Shown piece by piece: positions 1 through 11,915 of a stretch of DNA of 64,000 bases (position 1 is the first letter of the stretch; each line of letters begins with the position of its first letter). Origin of the DNA: a gamma proteobacterium HIMB30. Its GTDB lineage: Bacteria > Pseudomonadota > Gammaproteobacteria > Pseudomonadales > Litorivicinaceae. Below the pieces are notes generated by a model that was not told the DNA's origin, did not search any database, and worked only from the letters and a program-made list of their open reading frames with translations. The position numbers and the translations under genes were made by a program. The stretch lies in contig AGIG01000028.1 of assembly GCA_000227525.2 (NCBI GenBank), positions 372,001-436,000 on the forward strand. Reading direction: 5' to 3'.

Positions 1-1504
1 TGACTGGTAATTCCAAATCTTGATAAATCGATTGTAACGAGGGCTCATCGGCCAAGCGCCGTGAAAATTGGTTAAATAGTCGCAATGTAATATCAGCATC
101 TTCAGCTGCGTACTCAGATGCCTGCTCAAGCGGCACCGCTGCAAATCCAATCTGTTTGGCGCCTTTACCACAGACATCCTCGTAAGAAATCGTATCAATA
201 CCCAATAACCGTTTCGCGAGAGAATCCATATCGTGGCGACCACCGGCAGCATCCAGTACGTAGCTCATTAACATGGTGTCAGCCAGCACACATCGTGGGA
301 TCAAACCAACAGTCTCCAGAACCGTTAGGTCGTATTTCAGGTTATGACCAATCATTGTCAGAGTCGGGTCTGCTAGCAGCTTCGACACCTGGTTCAGAAC
401 CACTGTGATATCAAGTTGCTCTCCAGCTAAATGTGCAACCGGGACATAACACGCCTTGCCTTCTGCAGGCGCCAATGAAATTCCGACGAGCTCTGCATGC
501 CTCGAAACCAGCGATGTTGTTTCCGTATCAAGCGCAAATACTCCCGCCTCACGGCACTGTGACAGCCAAAATTCAAACCGATCGAGAGTAGTGACGAGCT
601 CGTAGTCAGTATCAACCACAGCCGGAATCTCAACTGATGTCCGAATCGATGTGGAGGCATTTGAGAGCTGTTTTAAAAATTGATTGAGTTCGAGCTCGGT
701 ATACAACGCGGTGAGACGCTCAAGATCTGGACCCGAACGGGATAGTTCCTCAAGCCCGACTGGTAATTCACAGTCCGTTTTAATGGTGACCAAAGCCTTG
801 GACAGTGGTAGCACATGCATATGCTCCCGAAATGTCTCACCAATCTTGCCTCCAATGTCATTCGCGCTGGCAACAACTCCATCGAGAGTTCCGTAAGCAT
901 TCAACCATTTCGCAGCCGTCTTCGGACCACACTTCGGAATCCCAGGTACGTTGTCAACGCTATCGCCTGTCAATGCGAGAAAATCAATAATGCGCTCTGG
1001 TGGAACGCCAAACTTTTCCGAAACACCAGCAGGCGTCAGAGTGGTGTCACTCATCGTATTCACGAGCGTTACTTTATCGGTCACGAGTTGTGCTAAATCT
1101 TTGTCTCCAGTTGAAATAAGAACGCTCTCTCCAGCCGCCTCCGCCATCTTCGCAAGCGTCCCAATCACATCGTCAGCCTCGACACCCGGTACTGCAAGTA
1201 ATGGAAATCCTTGTGCTTTGACAATCGCATGTAGTGGTTCAATCTGTTCACGAAGCTCACCGGGCATTTTTTCTCGATTCGCCTTGTATTCAGCGTACAT
1301 ATCGTCACGAAATGTTTTTCCTGACGCGTCAAACACAACAACCATCCGCTCAGCACCGGTGGAATCTGCCAGCTTATTAAGCATCGAGATCACGCCACGT
1401 ATAGCACCGACAGGCTGGCCGGTACTCGTTGTCAGTGGTGGCAAGGCATGGAAGGCGCGATATAGGTAAGAGGACCCATCGACTAAAACCAAAGGTGCAG
1501 GCAT
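1..1504 (-). CDS. polA: DNA polymerase I, N-terminal part (cut by window edge)
   Basis: The frame is open from an ATG at 1504 through the left edge, giving about 501 residues. The N-terminus MPAPLVLVDGSSYLYRAFHA is typical of the Pol I 5' nuclease. That domain also shows VEADDVIGTLA, STGDKDLAQLV and TGDSVDNVPGIP (about residues 110-190). The 3'-5' exonuclease domain carries its acidic motifs: FALDTETTSL near residue 322, GHNLKYD near 385 and YAAEDADIT near 462, so proofreading looks intact. The polymerase domain lies outside the window. Pol I fills gaps and removes RNA primers in replication and repair. It is divergent from thrB with 68 bases between the starts, as the polA/thrB neighbourhood is in pseudomonads. 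Identity is secure; the only limitation is the truncation. Confidence 0.97.
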   Translation of the reverse strand, partial: MPAPLVLVDGSSYLYRAFHALPPLTTSTGQPVGAIRGVISMLNKLADSTGAERMVVVFDASGKTFRDDMYAEYKANREKMPGELREQIEPLHAIVKAQGFPLLAVPGVEADDVIGTLAKMAEAAGESVLISTGDKDLAQLVTDKVTLVNTMSDTTLTPAGVSEKFGVPPERIIDFLALTGDSVDNVPGIPKCGPKTAAKWLNAYGTLDGVVASANDIGGKIGETFREHMHVLPLSKALVTIKTDCELPVGLEELSRSGPDLERLTALYTELELNQFLKQLSNASTSIRTSVEIPAVVDTDYELVTTLDRFEFWLSQCREAGVFALDTETTSLVSRHAELVGISLAPAEGKACYVPVAHLAGEQLDITVVLNQVSKLLADPTLTMIGHNLKYDLTVLETVGLIPRCVLADTMLMSYVLDAAGGRHDMDSLAKRLLGIDTISYEDVCGKGAKQIGFAAVPLEQASEYAAEDADITLRLFNQFSRRLADEPSLQSIYQDLELPV

Positions 1505-1572
1505 TCAAGCTCCTGAGAGTGTTGCTTTTGTATCTCTCGATGCATAATACCGCGCTTAGACAGGACGCGGCG

Positions 1573-2538
1573 ATGAGTGTTTACACAGAATTAAACCTGC
1601 AGGATATGCAGGATTTCACCAAACAGTTTGATTTTGGTGCACTAAAAAGCTTTCAGGGAGTGGAAGCAGGTGTTGAAAACACTACATATTTTGTCTCATT
1701 TGACCAAGCTGAAACCGTTCTTCAAATATTCGAAGAACAGGGATTTGATGAAATTCCTTTTTTTATTGAACTCAATCGTCGTCTCTCGGAAGATCAAGTC
1801 CCAGTCGCAACACCGCTTGCCAATCGGTCTGGCGACCGACTCTTTACGATCAAAGGGAAGCCGGCCGCTTTATTTCAGCGTATTCAGGGATCAACCATTT
1901 CCCCGATCTCTGTTGAGGCATGTGGACAAATGGGTGAAGCGCTCGGAAGAATGCATGCTGCAACGCAACGATATACAGATTTAAAGCGTGAAAACCATCG
2001 TTGGAATCAATGGTGGGAAAGTAATGTGGAGCGAGTCATCGACTTGGTACCCGAAGAACACAGAACCACGCTCGAACAACAAATTATTCGCTCAAGAGAA
2101 TTTGTCGATGCCTCAGTATCGCTACCTCAAGGAATCATCCATGGCGACCTATTTTGCGACAATGCTCTCTTTCACGGCGGACAACTCGCCGGCATTATCG
2201 ACTTCTACAATGCGTGTGATGGATGCCTGCTATTTGATTTGGCCGTCACTATCAACGATTGGTGTTCCACCCCAACAGGGCGTCTTGATGCAGACAAAAC
2301 CACAGCACTCTTCAACCAATATCATGCGTTACGGCCACTCACAGACGAAGAAATTTCCCATTGGCCACGAGCCGTGGAAACGGCCGCGCTTCGGTTCTGG
2401 ATGCTGCGTCTGGTTGCGCTCGCTCGAAAACGTGAAGGCGGCCCAAAGGCACCTCCTCACGTGAAAGATCCCAACGATTTCTTGGTTATTTTGGTCGCTC
2501 GACACGCAGACCCTCAATGCGATCTCATATCAGCGTAG
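1573..2538 (+). CDS. thrB: Homoserine kinase (ThrB type II, phosphotransferase fold)
   Basis: This 321-residue protein is of the aminoglycoside-phosphotransferase/choline-kinase fold used by the non-GHMP homoserine kinases of pseudomonads. It would phosphorylate homoserine to O-phosphohomoserine in threonine synthesis. Visible hallmarks are GVENTTYFV near residue 36 (nucleotide loop), the Brenner-type catalytic motif IIHGDLFCDNALF near residue 190 (Asp and Asn), and the metal-binding Asp in IIDFYNACDGCLLFDLA. I chose the ATG at 1573 because the upstream in-frame extension runs back into polA's control region and does not look like kinase. Its 3' end overlaps the MATE gene by 22 bases, so the two are probably co-transcribed. 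The adjacency to polA is the same as in Pseudomonas. Confidence 0.92.
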   Translation: MSVYTELNLQDMQDFTKQFDFGALKSFQGVEAGVENTTYFVSFDQAETVLQIFEEQGFDEIPFFIELNRRLSEDQVPVATPLANRSGDRLFTIKGKPAALFQRIQGSTISPISVEACGQMGEALGRMHAATQRYTDLKRENHRWNQWWESNVERVIDLVPEEHRTTLEQQIIRSREFVDASVSLPQGIIHGDLFCDNALFHGGQLAGIIDFYNACDGCLLFDLAVTINDWCSTPTGRLDADKTTALFNQYHALRPLTDEEISHWPRAVETAALRFWMLRLVALARKREGGPKAPPHVKDPNDFLVILVARHADPQCDLISA

Positions 2539-3860
2539 AGCCTGTTCGTCGGCTGTGGCATCTCGCCTGGCCTCTGATCATCGCCAATATTGCTACACCA
2601 CTTTTAGGACTCGCAGATGCCGCCATTGCAGGGCATCTTGATCAAGCGTATTACCTCGCTGCCGTCACGGTTGGTGCCGAATTACTGGTTATCTTCTTTG
2701 GCACATTCTCGTTTCTACGCATGGGTACCACTGGGCTTGTCGCACAGGCTGTCGGCTCAAACGATCAGGCCCATGCTTTCCGAATCGTCGCAAATTCTGT
2801 GTTACTGGCTTTAGGAATCGGTATCCTGCTTCTTCTTTTAGGGGCACAAGCGATCGACTCTCTATTGCAGTTCGCAGAACCCTCTGCAGAAATGACTGAT
2901 CCTCTTCAAGAATATTTAGCAATCCGGCTATGGGGGGCACCAGCAAACTTAACACTCATTGCCTTAACTGGCTGGTTCATTGGCCAAGGGCTCACCCGAG
3001 TCGCTCTCTATCTCTCTGTTGGCATTAATGTCTTGAATATTGTGGGTAACTATCTGCTTGCAATCGAGCTGCAATTGAATAGTTACGGAATTGCTCTTGG
3101 TACAGTCATCTCTGAATACGCTGGGGCGGTTATTGCCAGCTATGTGCTGTGGAGAAAATTTACGCTTAGCCGAGTTGTCATCGCTTCGATTCAGGCATCT
3201 GGCCTTTGGCTACAGCTTGTCAAAATCAATACCCCTCTGATGCTTCGTACCATTTTGCTACACAGTGTTTTTGTGACTTTATCTGTATTCGCGGCTCGAC
3301 TTGGCGTCCAGGAGGCTGCTGCGATCGGCCTCATTTTGGTACTTCTTGCGACAGCTGCCTATGCTCTGGATGGGTTTGCCTATGCATCCGAGATCGAGGC
3401 GGGCCAAGCCCTTGGGGAGCGGCAGTTTATCAGGTTCAAAGAAAGCCTATGGGCTGGAGCCATTCTTTCCCTCATCTCGACAGCCATCATCGTTCTCATT
3501 GCAAATTTATTCCACAGCCAACTCTTTCAAACACTGACCAATTTCCAGAATGTGGTGGCCGAAGCCAATGCCCTGATAACCTGGTTTACGTGGATACTTT
3601 TGGCGCTTTGTTGGTCTTATTGGCTCGATGGTGTGTTTATCGGAGTGACTAAAACAATCGACATGTGCCTCGCTATGTGCATCGCAACCGCTTTCGGATG
3701 GTATGGAAGTCTCTGGTTGATAGGAACAAATTCACTGGATCAATTAATGGCTGGCTTTCTCATTTTCTCGGCCATTCGGACCATTACTTTGGCCGTCCGC
3801 CTTCCAGCGGTCATCTTCGAGCTTAAGCATCTTTCGATTCAGACGCATCCAAAATCCTAA
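2517..3860 (+). CDS. MATE family efflux transporter (DinF-like)
   Basis: A 447-residue integral membrane protein with about twelve hydrophobic segments in two similar halves, the usual size of MATE antiporters. The N-terminal signature is visible: LAWPLIIANIATPLLGLADAAIAG in TM1, then FLRMGTTGLVAQAVG, close to the DinF subgroup pattern. It would expel organic cations or toxic metabolites using an H+ or Na+ gradient; the substrate cannot be told. The start at 2517 lies inside thrB (22-base overlap), indicating translational coupling. The 3' end overlaps the converging yheV-like gene by 38 bases. Confidence 0.88.
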   Translation: MRSHISVEPVRRLWHLAWPLIIANIATPLLGLADAAIAGHLDQAYYLAAVTVGAELLVIFFGTFSFLRMGTTGLVAQAVGSNDQAHAFRIVANSVLLALGIGILLLLLGAQAIDSLLQFAEPSAEMTDPLQEYLAIRLWGAPANLTLIALTGWFIGQGLTRVALYLSVGINVLNIVGNYLLAIELQLNSYGIALGTVISEYAGAVIASYVLWRKFTLSRVVIASIQASGLWLQLVKINTPLMLRTILLHSVFVTLSVFAARLGVQEAAAIGLILVLLATAAYALDGFAYASEIEAGQALGERQFIRFKESLWAGAILSLISTAIIVLIANLFHSQLFQTLTNFQNVVAEANALITWFTWILLALCWSYWLDGVFIGVTKTIDMCLAMCIATAFGWYGSLWLIGTNSLDQLMAGFLIFSAIRTITLAVRLPAVIFELKHLSIQTHPKS

Positions 3861-4077
3861 CCGGTTGGATATCTTCATCGAACACTGGATCTGTGTAATT
3901 GACCCGCGTGACTAACTCAGTTTGCTCAGGGGCCTGAAGTGCAATGACGTCTTGATGGCCGCATGAAACGCACTCGCGACGCATCACTTTTTCACTCTCA
4001 TCTTCCCAGGCCCTAACTTTGTCTTGCGCCCCACATTGCTGACAAACAGCTCCAGCGATAAAACGTTTCAGTGCCAT
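3823..4077 (-). CDS. yheV: YheV-like small zinc-ribbon protein (DUF2387)
   Basis: An 84-residue protein beginning MALKRFIAGAVCQQCGAQDK. It has two CxxC knuckles (Cys12/Cys15 and Cys36/Cys39) that should bind one zinc. The run KVMRRECVSCGHQD is characteristic of the YheV family of gammaproteobacteria, whose function is unknown. A GGAG ribosome site lies six bases before the ATG at 4077. The tail overlaps the converging MATE gene by 38 bases. The start is almost back to back with the upstream region of the carbonic-anhydrase-like gene on the other strand. Confidence 0.85.
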   Translation of the reverse strand: MALKRFIAGAVCQQCGAQDKVRAWEDESEKVMRRECVSCGHQDVIALQAPEQTELVTRVNYTDPVFDEDIQPVRILDASESKDA

Positions 4078-4138
4078 GATTGACTCCTATGCTCTTTGGG
4101 AAATAGTGTGGGACTTTCAGTGCATCACAAGGATCATT

Positions 4139-4675
4139 ATGACCATTCGCGTATACGATAACCAACATCCCGAAATCGATGAATCAGCGTGGGTAGACCC
4201 ATCTGCTGTCGTCGCTGGCAAAGTCTCTTTAGGCCGAGATGTATCCGTTTGGCCTCAAGCGGTGATTCGCGGCGATGTGAACTCCATTACAGTTGGCGCG
4301 CAGACCAATGTTCAGGACGGCGCTGTTTTGCATTGCACTCACGATGGACCCTACACCCCTGGTGGAAAATCACTTCAAATTGGAGAGCGCGTCACCATTG
4401 GGCACCAAGCATGTTTGCATGGTTGTACGATTGGTAATGAGGTGCTCGTGGGAATTGGAGCGACAGTGCTCGATGGCGCGATTGTCGAGGATCAAGTAAT
4501 GATCGGTGCAGGCAGCTTAGTACCACCTGGGAAAACCCTTGAATCTGGGAACTTATACGTCGGCGCACCCGTCAAAATGGCGAGACCACTGAAAGACAGC
4601 GAGAAAGAGTTTCTCAAGTACTCAGCAACGCACTACACCAAGCTCGCGAATAAACATCGAGAGGTAACAGGCTAA
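4139..4675 (+). CDS. Gamma-carbonic anhydrase family protein (YrdA-like hexapeptide protein)
   Basis: This 178-residue left-handed beta-helix protein has the hexapeptide pattern ([21 protein letters not shown], then [20 protein letters not shown]). The putative zinc ligands of gamma-class carbonic anhydrases appear as His in [17 protein letters not shown] and nearby. Members such as YrdA bind metal, but most lack demonstrated carbonic anhydrase activity, so the reaction is left open. I preferred the ATG at 4139 because AAGGA lies just upstream and the protein then starts [11 protein letters not shown] like its relatives. The longer frame from 4076 adds unrelated residues. The stop overlaps the stop of converging purE by four bases. 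Confidence 0.85.
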   Translation: MTIRVYDNQHPEIDESAWVDPSAVVAGKVSLGRDVSVWPQAVIRGDVNSITVGAQTNVQDGAVLHCTHDGPYTPGGKSLQIGERVTIGHQACLHGCTIGNEVLVGIGATVLDGAIVEDQVMIGAGSLVPPGKTLESGNLYVGAPVKMARPLKDSEKEFLKYSATHYTKLANKHREVTG

Positions 4676-5166
4676 CTCGAGGCCTGTTCAACTTTTTTGG
4701 CTTTCTCGATAACTTGAGCAGCTAAGTCAGCCTTATATTGTGCGAGCCGATCGCGAAGTGAGTGGTCGGCTGTCGCGACGATTTGAGCCGCTAAAAGCCC
4801 CGCATTGTAGGCACCGTTAATCGCAACGGTTGCCACGGGAACACCTTTCGGCATTTGAACAATAGACAGCAAGCTGTCTTCGCCATTCAAGCAGGTCGCC
4901 ACAACAGGTACGCCAATCACTGGCAACTCAGTCGCAGCAGCAATCATTCCTGGCAGATGGGCTGCACCGCCAGCGCCCGCAATGATAACATCAAGACCGC
5001 GATAACGTGCCGATTTTGCATAATCCATTAAACGATGTGGAGTGCGATGAGCCGAAACGACCGTCGCTTCAACGCCAACGCCTAACGATTTCAGTGCATC
5101 AACAGCACCTTCCATGACAGGCCAATCTGAATCTGACCCCATGATGACGCCAACTTTTACAGTCAT
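4672..5166 (-). CDS. purE: N5-carboxyaminoimidazole ribonucleotide mutase (PurE class I)
   Basis: A 164-residue protein starting [21 protein letters not shown], the PurE signature for binding the phosphoribosyl group. Other family motifs are SAHRTPHRL near residue 41, [15 protein letters not shown] near 66 and [20 protein letters not shown]. It converts N5-CAIR made by PurK into CAIR in purine synthesis. The start overlaps the purK stop by four bases (ATGA), so the two steps are translationally coupled. It is the last gene of the minus-strand operon that begins near 9119. Confidence 0.96.
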   Translation of the reverse strand: MTVKVGVIMGSDSDWPVMEGAVDALKSLGVGVEATVVSAHRTPHRLMDYAKSARYRGLDVIIAGAGGAAHLPGMIAAATELPVIGVPVVATCLNGEDSLLSIVQMPKGVPVATVAINGAYNAGLLAAQIVATADHSLRDRLAQYKADLAAQVIEKAKKVEQASS

Positions 5167-6317
5167 TGCGGCGTATCTCCTCGAACAACTAAGCTTCTGC
5201 GAACCGATTCTAATTGTTGAATCAATTCATCGTGATTGTTACCTATCAAGGTAAAGTGTCCCATCTTTCGGCCTGGACGACACTCATCCTTTCCATACAG
5301 ATGAATATGCGCATCAGGAAGTTGCGACAAGTCTTCCAACCCTTCAATCACTGGCGACCCAATAAAACCTGACTCCCCAACCAAATTGGCAGTCAACGCA
5401 ACACCGCGAAGCTCGACCGCTCCAAGTGGCAGGTCCAAACACGCGCGGAGCTGATTTTCAAACTGACTTGTGACACATGCTTCAATGGTGTGGTGCCCGG
5501 AATTGTGCGCACGTGGCGCAACTTCATTGACCAGTAAATGACCATCATTGGTCACAAAGAGTTCAACTCCGAAAAGACCATCGGTTCCGAAAGACTCGAC
5601 AGTTTGTTTAGCAAGCTCTTGTGCTTGCACCCTCAACGCATCACTGACTCTGGCAGGGGCAACCAGATAATCGAGTAGATTCAATGCTGGATCGACAACC
5701 ATTTCAACTGGATCGTAAGCAACCATTTCACCCGATGCTCGGCGCGCAACCATAACAGCTAACTCGGTTCCGCCACTGACAAATTTTTCAAGAAAGCTTT
5801 TTGTTTTCAGCCGTCTATCCCAGTCACTAGCCGATCGGATCACGTGAACACCACGGCCGTCATAACCGCCGGTATGGGCCTTTTGCACACAAGGCAAACC
5901 GAAAGCTTCAACCGCGGCAAAGTCTGGATCATCGCCGATGTCGATGAACTCAGCTGTCGGGACCCCACTGGCCTGATAATGGCACTTTTGTGCGAATTTA
6001 TTTTGGATTAAACGAATCGTCGCCGGTGCTGGAATCATCTCGACACCTTGATCAGCAAGTGTCATTAAAATATCAGCGCCGACATTTTCAAGATCAAAGG
6101 TCACAATATCCGACTGTTCACACAATGCTTTCAGGGCATCCGGATCATGAAGTGCACCCTGAATTTGACCATAAGCGACCTGTCCAGCAGGTGAATTATG
6201 CAATGGATCCAACACTGTCATCTGAACGTGGTGCGCATTACACGCAGGTGCCAGCATCCGAGCAAGTTGCCCGCCGCCAACAACACCAAGACGCGCTAGT
6301 GGCAGAGATTTGAGCAT
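5163..6317 (-). CDS. purK: N5-carboxyaminoimidazole ribonucleotide synthase
   Basis: This 384-residue ATP-grasp enzyme makes N5-CAIR from AIR, bicarbonate and ATP. The N-terminus [19 protein letters not shown] is the PurK Rossmann-like start. [15 protein letters not shown] and [23 protein letters not shown] carry the ATP-grasp ATP and Mg ligands. Two ATGs are possible, at 6323 and 6317. I chose 6317 because the GAGAG ribosome site touches the first but sits six bases before the second. It follows aroE after 28 bases on the same strand and overlaps purE by four bases. Confidence 0.95.
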   Translation of the reverse strand: MLKSLPLARLGVVGGGQLARMLAPACNAHHVQMTVLDPLHNSPAGQVAYGQIQGALHDPDALKALCEQSDIVTFDLENVGADILMTLADQGVEMIPAPATIRLIQNKFAQKCHYQASGVPTAEFIDIGDDPDFAAVEAFGLPCVQKAHTGGYDGRGVHVIRSASDWDRRLKTKSFLEKFVSGGTELAVMVARRASGEMVAYDPVEMVVDPALNLLDYLVAPARVSDALRVQAQELAKQTVESFGTDGLFGVELFVTNDGHLLVNEVAPRAHNSGHHTIEACVTSQFENQLRACLDLPLGAVELRGVALTANLVGESGFIGSPVIEGLEDLSQLPDAHIHLYGKDECRPGRKMGHFTLIGNNHDELIQQLESVRRSLVVRGDTPQ

Positions 6318-6345
6318 GAGCATCTCTCAAAAGGTCAACAGTATA

Positions 6346-8618
<2,273 letters not shown>

Positions 8619-8622
<4 letters not shown>

Positions 8623-9119
8623 GTGTGATCCAATTCAACTTCCTGTGCATCATAAACACCAAATGCTCGTTGGTCTGCAACACTCAAAATGCGAAAAACT
8701 GCAATCATCCCCGTTTGAAGCCTCACGATGACTACACTCCCATCGCGTAGGCCATGCGAATTCCCGTAATCAATGTAGCAGTATCGACATCCAGACAAGA
8801 GTCCAGATTGACTTTCGACCAACACAGGCCGGTTCAATGGAATGAGGCGTTTTACTTGGTTGTGATTGAGCGACGTTAACGCAGAACGATGAATTGCTCT
8901 CAATGAACGGAGGACATTATCGGTTGCGATTAATTCCGCCGTTTTACCATCGTCCAATACGTTGACATAAACACAATTGTCGAAGCATTCCGATTGATGT
9001 TTCACATGAAACATTCTATCGAATGAACACCCGATTACAGGCGATGCTCCACAGAAAAGCGCACACAGGAAAAGTGCGGTAACCAACCGAGTTCGGTTAC
9101 ACTGCAATGCCTTGGACAT
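8619..9119 (-). CDS. Small predicted lipoprotein in the place of the LysM-domain protein
   Basis: This 166-residue protein has a hydrophobic N-terminal segment (TALFLCALFCGASPVIGC) ending in a plausible lipobox VIGC, so it may be lipid-anchored. The C-terminal third, around YIDYGNSHGLRDGSVVIVRL and FRILSVADQRAFGVYDA, resembles the last domain of the LysM proteins that lie divergent from def in pseudomonads. No LysM repeat is present. I start it at the ATG at 9119, with AAGG upstream and 22 bases from the def start. A longer frame to 9245 would run inside def. The function is unknown. The codons for MFHVKH form a one-mismatch parS site. Confidence 0.7.
8998..9013. other. parS: parS-like site, one mismatch
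   Basis: The 16 bases read TGTTTCACATGAAACA, one base off the consensus palindrome TGTTTCACGTGAAACA. The site lies inside the lipoprotein gene about 9.5 kb from the three perfect sites. Binding by ParB would probably be weaker; whether it is used is inference. Confidence 0.5.
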
Positions 9120-9141
9120 AATCTGAAACCTTAGAGATACC

Positions 9142-9654
9142 ATGGCATTACGAAAAATTCTGGAATTTCCTGATCCGCGCCTGCGGACGATCGCAAAGCC
9201 AGTCGAAACTGTTGATGACTCGATTCGCACATTGATCGATGACATGTTTGAAACGATGTATGAAGCGCAGGGAATTGGGCTGGCGGCAACTCAGATTGAC
9301 GTCCATTTGCGCGTTGTTGTGATCGACCTGCAAGATGATCAAAACGAACCACTTGTAATGATCAACCCCGAATTCGACACATTGACGAAAGAAATCGACG
9401 AAATGCAAGAAGGTTGTCTTTCCGTTCCTGGAATTCACGAAGTGGTCAAACGTCCCGAACATATTCGGTTAAAAGCACTTGATCGTGACGGAAACTCATA
9501 TGAACTTGAAGCAACCGGACTTTTCGCTGTGTGTATACAACACGAGTGTGACCACCTTAATGGCAAGCTATTTGTTGATCATTTATCAAATCTGAAAAGA
9601 TCTCGAATCAAGGCCAAACTCACGAAGCAAAAGCGAGTTGAGGCAACTTCATAA
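9142..9654 (+). CDS. def: Peptide deformylase
   Basis: This 170-residue metalloenzyme removes the formyl group from the N-terminal methionine of new proteins. All three active-site motifs are present: GIGLAATQ near residue 46, EGCLSVPG near 90 with the metal-binding Cys, and QHECDHLNG near 133 with the HExxDH metal and catalytic residues. It starts [20 protein letters not shown], typical of the family, and heads the plus-strand operon def-fmt-rsmB-trkA-trkH. It is divergent from the lipoprotein gene, with only 22 bases between the start codons. The fmt start follows its stop directly. Confidence 0.97.
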   Translation: MALRKILEFPDPRLRTIAKPVETVDDSIRTLIDDMFETMYEAQGIGLAATQIDVHLRVVVIDLQDDQNEPLVMINPEFDTLTKEIDEMQEGCLSVPGIHEVVKRPEHIRLKALDRDGNSYELEATGLFAVCIQHECDHLNGKLFVDHLSNLKRSRIKAKLTKQKRVEATS

Positions 9655-10602
9655 ATGTTGCGAGTCCTTTTTGCCGGCACTCCTGAATTCGCTGTCCCAA
9701 CGCTTGAGGCGCTCATCGACGATCCAGAGATCTCGGTAGAGTGTGTCTTAACCCAGCCTGATCGCCCAAGCGGTAGAGGACAAAAGCTGTCAGAAAGTGC
9801 TATCAAACGGTGTGCGATTACCCATGGCTTGGCTGTCAGACAACCAAACACATTAAAGGACCCCAGAGAGGTAAACTGGATTCGCGAGCAACACTTTGAT
9901 GCCTTGGTTGTCGTTGCTTATGGACAAATTCTGAGGGCAGACGTGCTTGAAAGTCCTCGGCTTGGCTGTCTCAATGTTCATGCATCCCTTCTTCCGCGTT
10001 GGCGCGGTGCGGCGCCTTTGCAGCGGGCAATTGAAGCCGGTGATACAGCAACCGGGATAACCATCATGTTGATGGACGAGGGTCTCGATACTGGACCGAT
10101 GCTCGCGACATCATCCGTACAAATCGATGAATCAACGACCACATTCAAACTCCATGACCAACTCGCAACGATTGGCGGTCCTTTACTCGTCGATACATTG
10201 AAGAAACTGGACAATGGCTCCGTTACACCCAAACGCCAGCCAGACGAAGGAATCACCTACGCCCACAAAATTTCAACACAAAACGCATGCATTGACTGGT
10301 GCCAAGACCGTCAAACTGTCATGCGACAAATTCATGCGTTCAATCCCGCGCCTGGCGCATATACCTTTGCCGGTCACGAACGTATGAAAATTTTCTTGGT
10401 CTCTGAGGCTCAGGGGAAGCACGCCCAACCTGGAACCCTCTGGAAAGTCGAAAATCAAATCCTCGTCAGCACTCAAACAGGTAACCTTCAGATCCTCGAA
10501 TGCCAACTTCCCGGCGGCAAGCGACTGTCTCAAGAACAAATGGCATCCCATCAAACAGCCCCTTGGAATCAGACGATGACGCTGACGGAGCAGTTAGCAT
10601 GA
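9655..10602 (+). CDS. fmt: Methionyl-tRNA formyltransferase
   Basis: A 315-residue enzyme that formylates Met-tRNAfMet using 10-formyl-tetrahydrofolate. The N-terminal domain shows VLFAGTPEFAVPTLEAL, VVAYGQILRADVLE and the catalytic-region motif NVHASLLPRWRGAAPLQRAI near residue 107 with the conserved Asn and His. MLMDEGLDTGPML follows with the catalytic Asp. The C-terminal OB-like tRNA-binding domain begins near residue 207. The ATG abuts the def stop with no spacer, and the stop overlaps the rsmB start (ATGA). Confidence 0.97.
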   Translation: MLRVLFAGTPEFAVPTLEALIDDPEISVECVLTQPDRPSGRGQKLSESAIKRCAITHGLAVRQPNTLKDPREVNWIREQHFDALVVVAYGQILRADVLESPRLGCLNVHASLLPRWRGAAPLQRAIEAGDTATGITIMLMDEGLDTGPMLATSSVQIDESTTTFKLHDQLATIGGPLLVDTLKKLDNGSVTPKRQPDEGITYAHKISTQNACIDWCQDRQTVMRQIHAFNPAPGAYTFAGHERMKIFLVSEAQGKHAQPGTLWKVENQILVSTQTGNLQILECQLPGGKRLSQEQMASHQTAPWNQTMTLTEQLA

Positions 10603-11915
10603 AAAAATCCGTCAGAGCTCATGCCGCTGAAATTATTTATGCACTTCAAAATCAACAGTCAAATCTTGATGCGCTACTCCGGAAACACACGAAAAATCTG
10701 AGTCCGAGTGACAAAAAACTGCTCCAGTCGATTTGCTATGGTATTTGCCGTGAATGGTTCCATTTAGATGAAATTGAGGCGCACCTTTTAGATAAGCCGC
10801 TTAAAGCACGCGATCAGATTTTAAGTGCCATTGTCCGGTGTGGTGTCTATGAACTGGGTTGGATGGGCAGCAAAGAGCATGCTGTGGTCTCTGAATATGT
10901 CGATGTCACCCTGGCTGCGGGGCGCCCATGGGCAAGGGGCTTAATTAACGCTGTACTCAGGCAATTTATTCGAAAGAAATCTGAACTCAAAATGGAGCGG
11001 CATTCCAAACAAACCCTTTGGAATCATCCAACCTGGCTCATCGATACGATTCAAGACAGCTGGCCGGACTACTGGGAACAAATTCTGGTCGAAAATAACG
11101 TGCATCCCCCGATGACACTTCGTGTAAATAGAACAAAAACTGATCGTGACACATACATCAAATCACTGGAATCTCAGGGTATTCATGCAGAATCTGGTTC
11201 TTCACCCGATTCAGTCCGTCTTTCCGAACCGATGGCAGTCCAGTCTTTAGACGGATTTGCAGAAGGTCTAGTCAGCGTTCAAGACGAGTCCAGCCAATGG
11301 GCGTCAATCATTCTTGATCCTCAACCCAACGAACGCATTCTCGACGCATGCGCAGCTCCTGGAGGGAAAACCTGTCATTTGCTCGAAATCGCCGATGCAC
11401 AGATCACCGCTCTCGATGTCAGTGAACAGCGACTATCACGCATTAAAGAGAATCTTGTACGGCTCGGTCTTCGAGCCGATCTAATCGCTGCAGATGCGTC
11501 ACATATGGGCAGTTGGTGGGATCAAAAACCGTTCGATGCCATTCTGCTCGATCTTCCCTGTTCTGCCACCGGAGTGATTCGCAGGAATCCTGATGTGCGA
11601 CTCATGCGATCAGAAGCCTCATTGAAGTCGCTTCTCGGAATGCAATCCATGATTTTGGATGCAACATGGGAAACCCTGAAAATTAACGGGCGATTCTTGG
11701 TAACGACCTGCTCAATATTACCCCAGGAAAATGAGCATCAGATCCGTAAGTTCCTTGATCGACACTCGGATGCTGCATTAGTCCAAATTGAAGATGTTCC
11801 TGGAATCCATACACCTTATGGAATCCAGAATTTTCCTCTACATACCGGGGGAGATGGCTTCTTTTACTCGCTTCTGGTTAAATCAGCACCCACCAACGGC
11901 AGGGTATCGGCTTGA
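10599..11915 (+). CDS. rsmB: 16S rRNA (cytosine967-C5)-methyltransferase
   Basis: This 438-residue RNA m5C methyltransferase has an N-terminal NusB-like RNA-binding domain (about 1-140) and a C-terminal SAM domain. SAM motif I is [15 protein letters not shown] near residue 248. Motif [19 protein letters not shown] near residue 318, holds one catalytic Cys, and [10 protein letters not shown] near residue 370 holds the other. The start at 10599 gives [16 protein letters not shown] and a 4-base overlap with fmt; a longer upstream frame reads inside fmt. It overlaps trkA by four bases. Confidence 0.95.
   Translation: MKKSVRAHAAEIIYALQNQQSNLDALLRKHTKNLSPSDKKLLQSICYGICREWFHLDEIEAHLLDKPLKARDQILSAIVRCGVYELGWMGSKEHAVVSEYVDVTLAAGRPWARGLINAVLRQFIRKKSELKMERHSKQTLWNHPTWLIDTIQDSWPDYWEQILVENNVHPPMTLRVNRTKTDRDTYIKSLESQGIHAESGSSPDSVRLSEPMAVQSLDGFAEGLVSVQDESSQWASIILDPQPNERILDACAAPGGKTCHLLEIADAQITALDVSEQRLSRIKENLVRLGLRADLIAADASHMGSWWDQKPFDAILLDLPCSATGVIRRNPDVRLMRSEASLKSLLGMQSMILDATWETLKINGRFLVTTCSILPQENEHQIRKFLDRHSDAALVQIEDVPGIHTPYGIQNFPLHTGGDGFFYSLLVKSAPTNGRVSA

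Noticed and set aside
1522-1548. Promoter TTGCTT / CATAAT before thrB
   Set aside because: The spacing is 15 bases and both boxes are imperfect; not strong enough to annotate.
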